Origin: an uncultured Archangium sp.
Lineage (GTDB): Bacteria; Myxococcota; Myxococcia; Myxococcales; Myxococcaceae
DNA length: 6,405 bases
NCBI GenBank assembly: GCA_946479335.1
Contig: CAMLFP010000325.1
Coordinates: 1 to 6,405, forward strand
Direction of reading: 5' to 3'
Part shown: positions 5,972-6,405 of the stretch, one piece after another
Layout: the number at the start of each line of letters is the position of its first letter
How positions within the stretch are numbered: the stretch's first letter is position 1
The notes under the pieces: model-generated
Databases searched by the model: none
Seen by the model: only the letters and a program-made list of their open reading frames with translations
Told to the model about the DNA's origin: nothing
Translations under genes and position numbers: made by a program

Positions 5972-6405
5972 ATGGCAATTGATCCCAAGAACACGGGCGT
6001 TCGTCTGCCGGTCTCGCTCCCGGTGAGCAAACCCGCGACGCCTGCGACCAGGCCTGAGACGTGGGCTTCGTCGCCCCCGGCGACCGGGTTCGCGAGCGAC
6101 AGCGCGTTCGACTCGACTGCGCGCCGCGCCGCGCTGGCCAATGCAAGCGAGGGCCGCAAGGCCGCGAACGGGACCGCGGACGATGGCGTTGGTCGCAAGC
6201 AGGCGAACGGCACCGCGGATGATGGCGTCGGCCGCAAGAAGACGAACGGCACCGCGGACGATGGCGTCGGTCGCAAGACGCAGTCGGGCACCGCGGATGA
6301 TGGCGTGGGTCGCAAGCAGACGAACGGCACCGCGGACGACGGCGTCGGCCGCAAGCAGACCAACGGCACTGCCGATGACGGTGTGGGTCGCAAAGGCGCC
6401 GCGGG
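5972..6405 (+). CDS. tandem 13-residue repeat protein (NGTADDGVGRK repeats), 3' end outside window
   Basis: An open frame starts at ATG 5972 and runs without a stop to the window edge (144 codons seen). Residues 1-59 (MAIDPKNTGVRLPVSLPVSK...) are low-complexity, rich in Pro, Ala, Thr and Ser, with no hydrophobic signal peptide. From residue 66 there are six consecutive 13-residue units with consensus NGTADDGVGRK plus two variable residues (QA, KT, TQ, QT, QT, GA); a degenerate EGRKAA precedes them. The paired Asp and Gly residues could suggest metal binding or a flexible, extended linker or surface region, but the motif is not a standard calcium-binding D-x-D-x-D-G loop. No Shine-Dalgarno is evident; ATG is chosen because it lies just past the AT-rich divergent region. 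The opposite strand is also open across the repeats, so strand assignment is probable and not certain. I do not recognise a family. Confidence 0.72.
   Translation, partial: MAIDPKNTGVRLPVSLPVSKPATPATRPETWASSPPATGFASDSAFDSTARRAALANASEGRKAANGTADDGVGRKQANGTADDGVGRKKTNGTADDGVGRKTQSGTADDGVGRKQTNGTADDGVGRKQTNGTADDGVGRKGAA
6167..6400 (+). repeat. six tandem 39-bp repeats, in frame
   Basis: The units are 6167-6205, 6206-6244, 6245-6283, 6284-6322, 6323-6361 and 6362-6400, with no spacers and a length that is an exact multiple of three. Differences in the core ten codons fall at third positions (GAC/GAT, GTT/GTC/GTG, GGT/GGC), leaving the peptide core GTADDGVGRK identical in all six copies. Only the first residue (N or S) and the last two vary. 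The array may continue beyond the window. Confidence 0.95.

Noticed and set aside
5954..5976. Minus-strand GG-N10-GC sigma-54-like match ahead of the kinase
   Set aside because: Apart from the GG and GC dinucleotides the flanking consensus bases are mostly absent, so it is much weaker than the 629-645 site.
6167..6405. CRISPR-like array
   Set aside because: The 39-bp units are contiguous with no spacers, are in frame, and vary at codon third positions. This is a coding tandem repeat.

Overview
The window comes from a GC-rich bacterium, most likely a myxobacterium (Myxococcota). The evidence is strong G/C bias at third codon positions, a large soluble Ser/Thr kinase whose catalytic loop reads HRDISPHN (a form common in myxobacterial kinases), a good -24/-12 (sigma-54) promoter match, and proteins rich in TPRs and low-complexity sequence. 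This assignment is an inference; no rRNA or marker gene is present.

Layout. (1) Bases 1-567, plus strand: the tail of a possible small Cys-containing ORF (2-136), then ruvX/yqgF (148-567), a housekeeping RNase H-fold nuclease. (2) Bases 568-2418, plus strand: a short gap with a sigma-54-type promoter candidate at 629-645, then a two-gene translationally coupled unit. Its first gene encodes a 180-aa Gly-rich orphan protein (686-1228) and its second a 397-aa TPR protein (1225-2418, GTG start, 4-base overlap). (3) Bases 2402-5905, minus strand: one 1167-aa protein that fuses a complete Ser/Thr kinase domain to a STAND/AAA-type NTPase module and a C-terminal TPR array with an exact 40-residue period. 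Its 3' end overlaps the TPR gene tail to tail by 17 bases. (4) Bases 5906-5971: a relatively AT-rich divergent intergenic region. (5) Bases 5972-6405, plus strand: the 5' part of a gene running off the window, encoding a Pro/Ala/Thr/Ser-rich N-terminus followed by at least six tandem 13-residue repeats around NGTADDGVGRK.

How the parts may work together. ruvX looks like an ordinary neighbour. The kinase-STAND-TPR protein looks like a one-component signal integrator: TPRs sense a ligand or partner, the NTPase acts as a switch, and the kinase is the output. The nearby TPR protein, the Gly-rich orphan and the repeat protein are candidate partners or substrates by proximity only. The parts most worth following up are the repeat protein, the sigma-54-controlled Gly-rich/TPR pair and the kinase fusion. 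Nothing resembling an insertion sequence, tRNA, rRNA or CRISPR array was seen.
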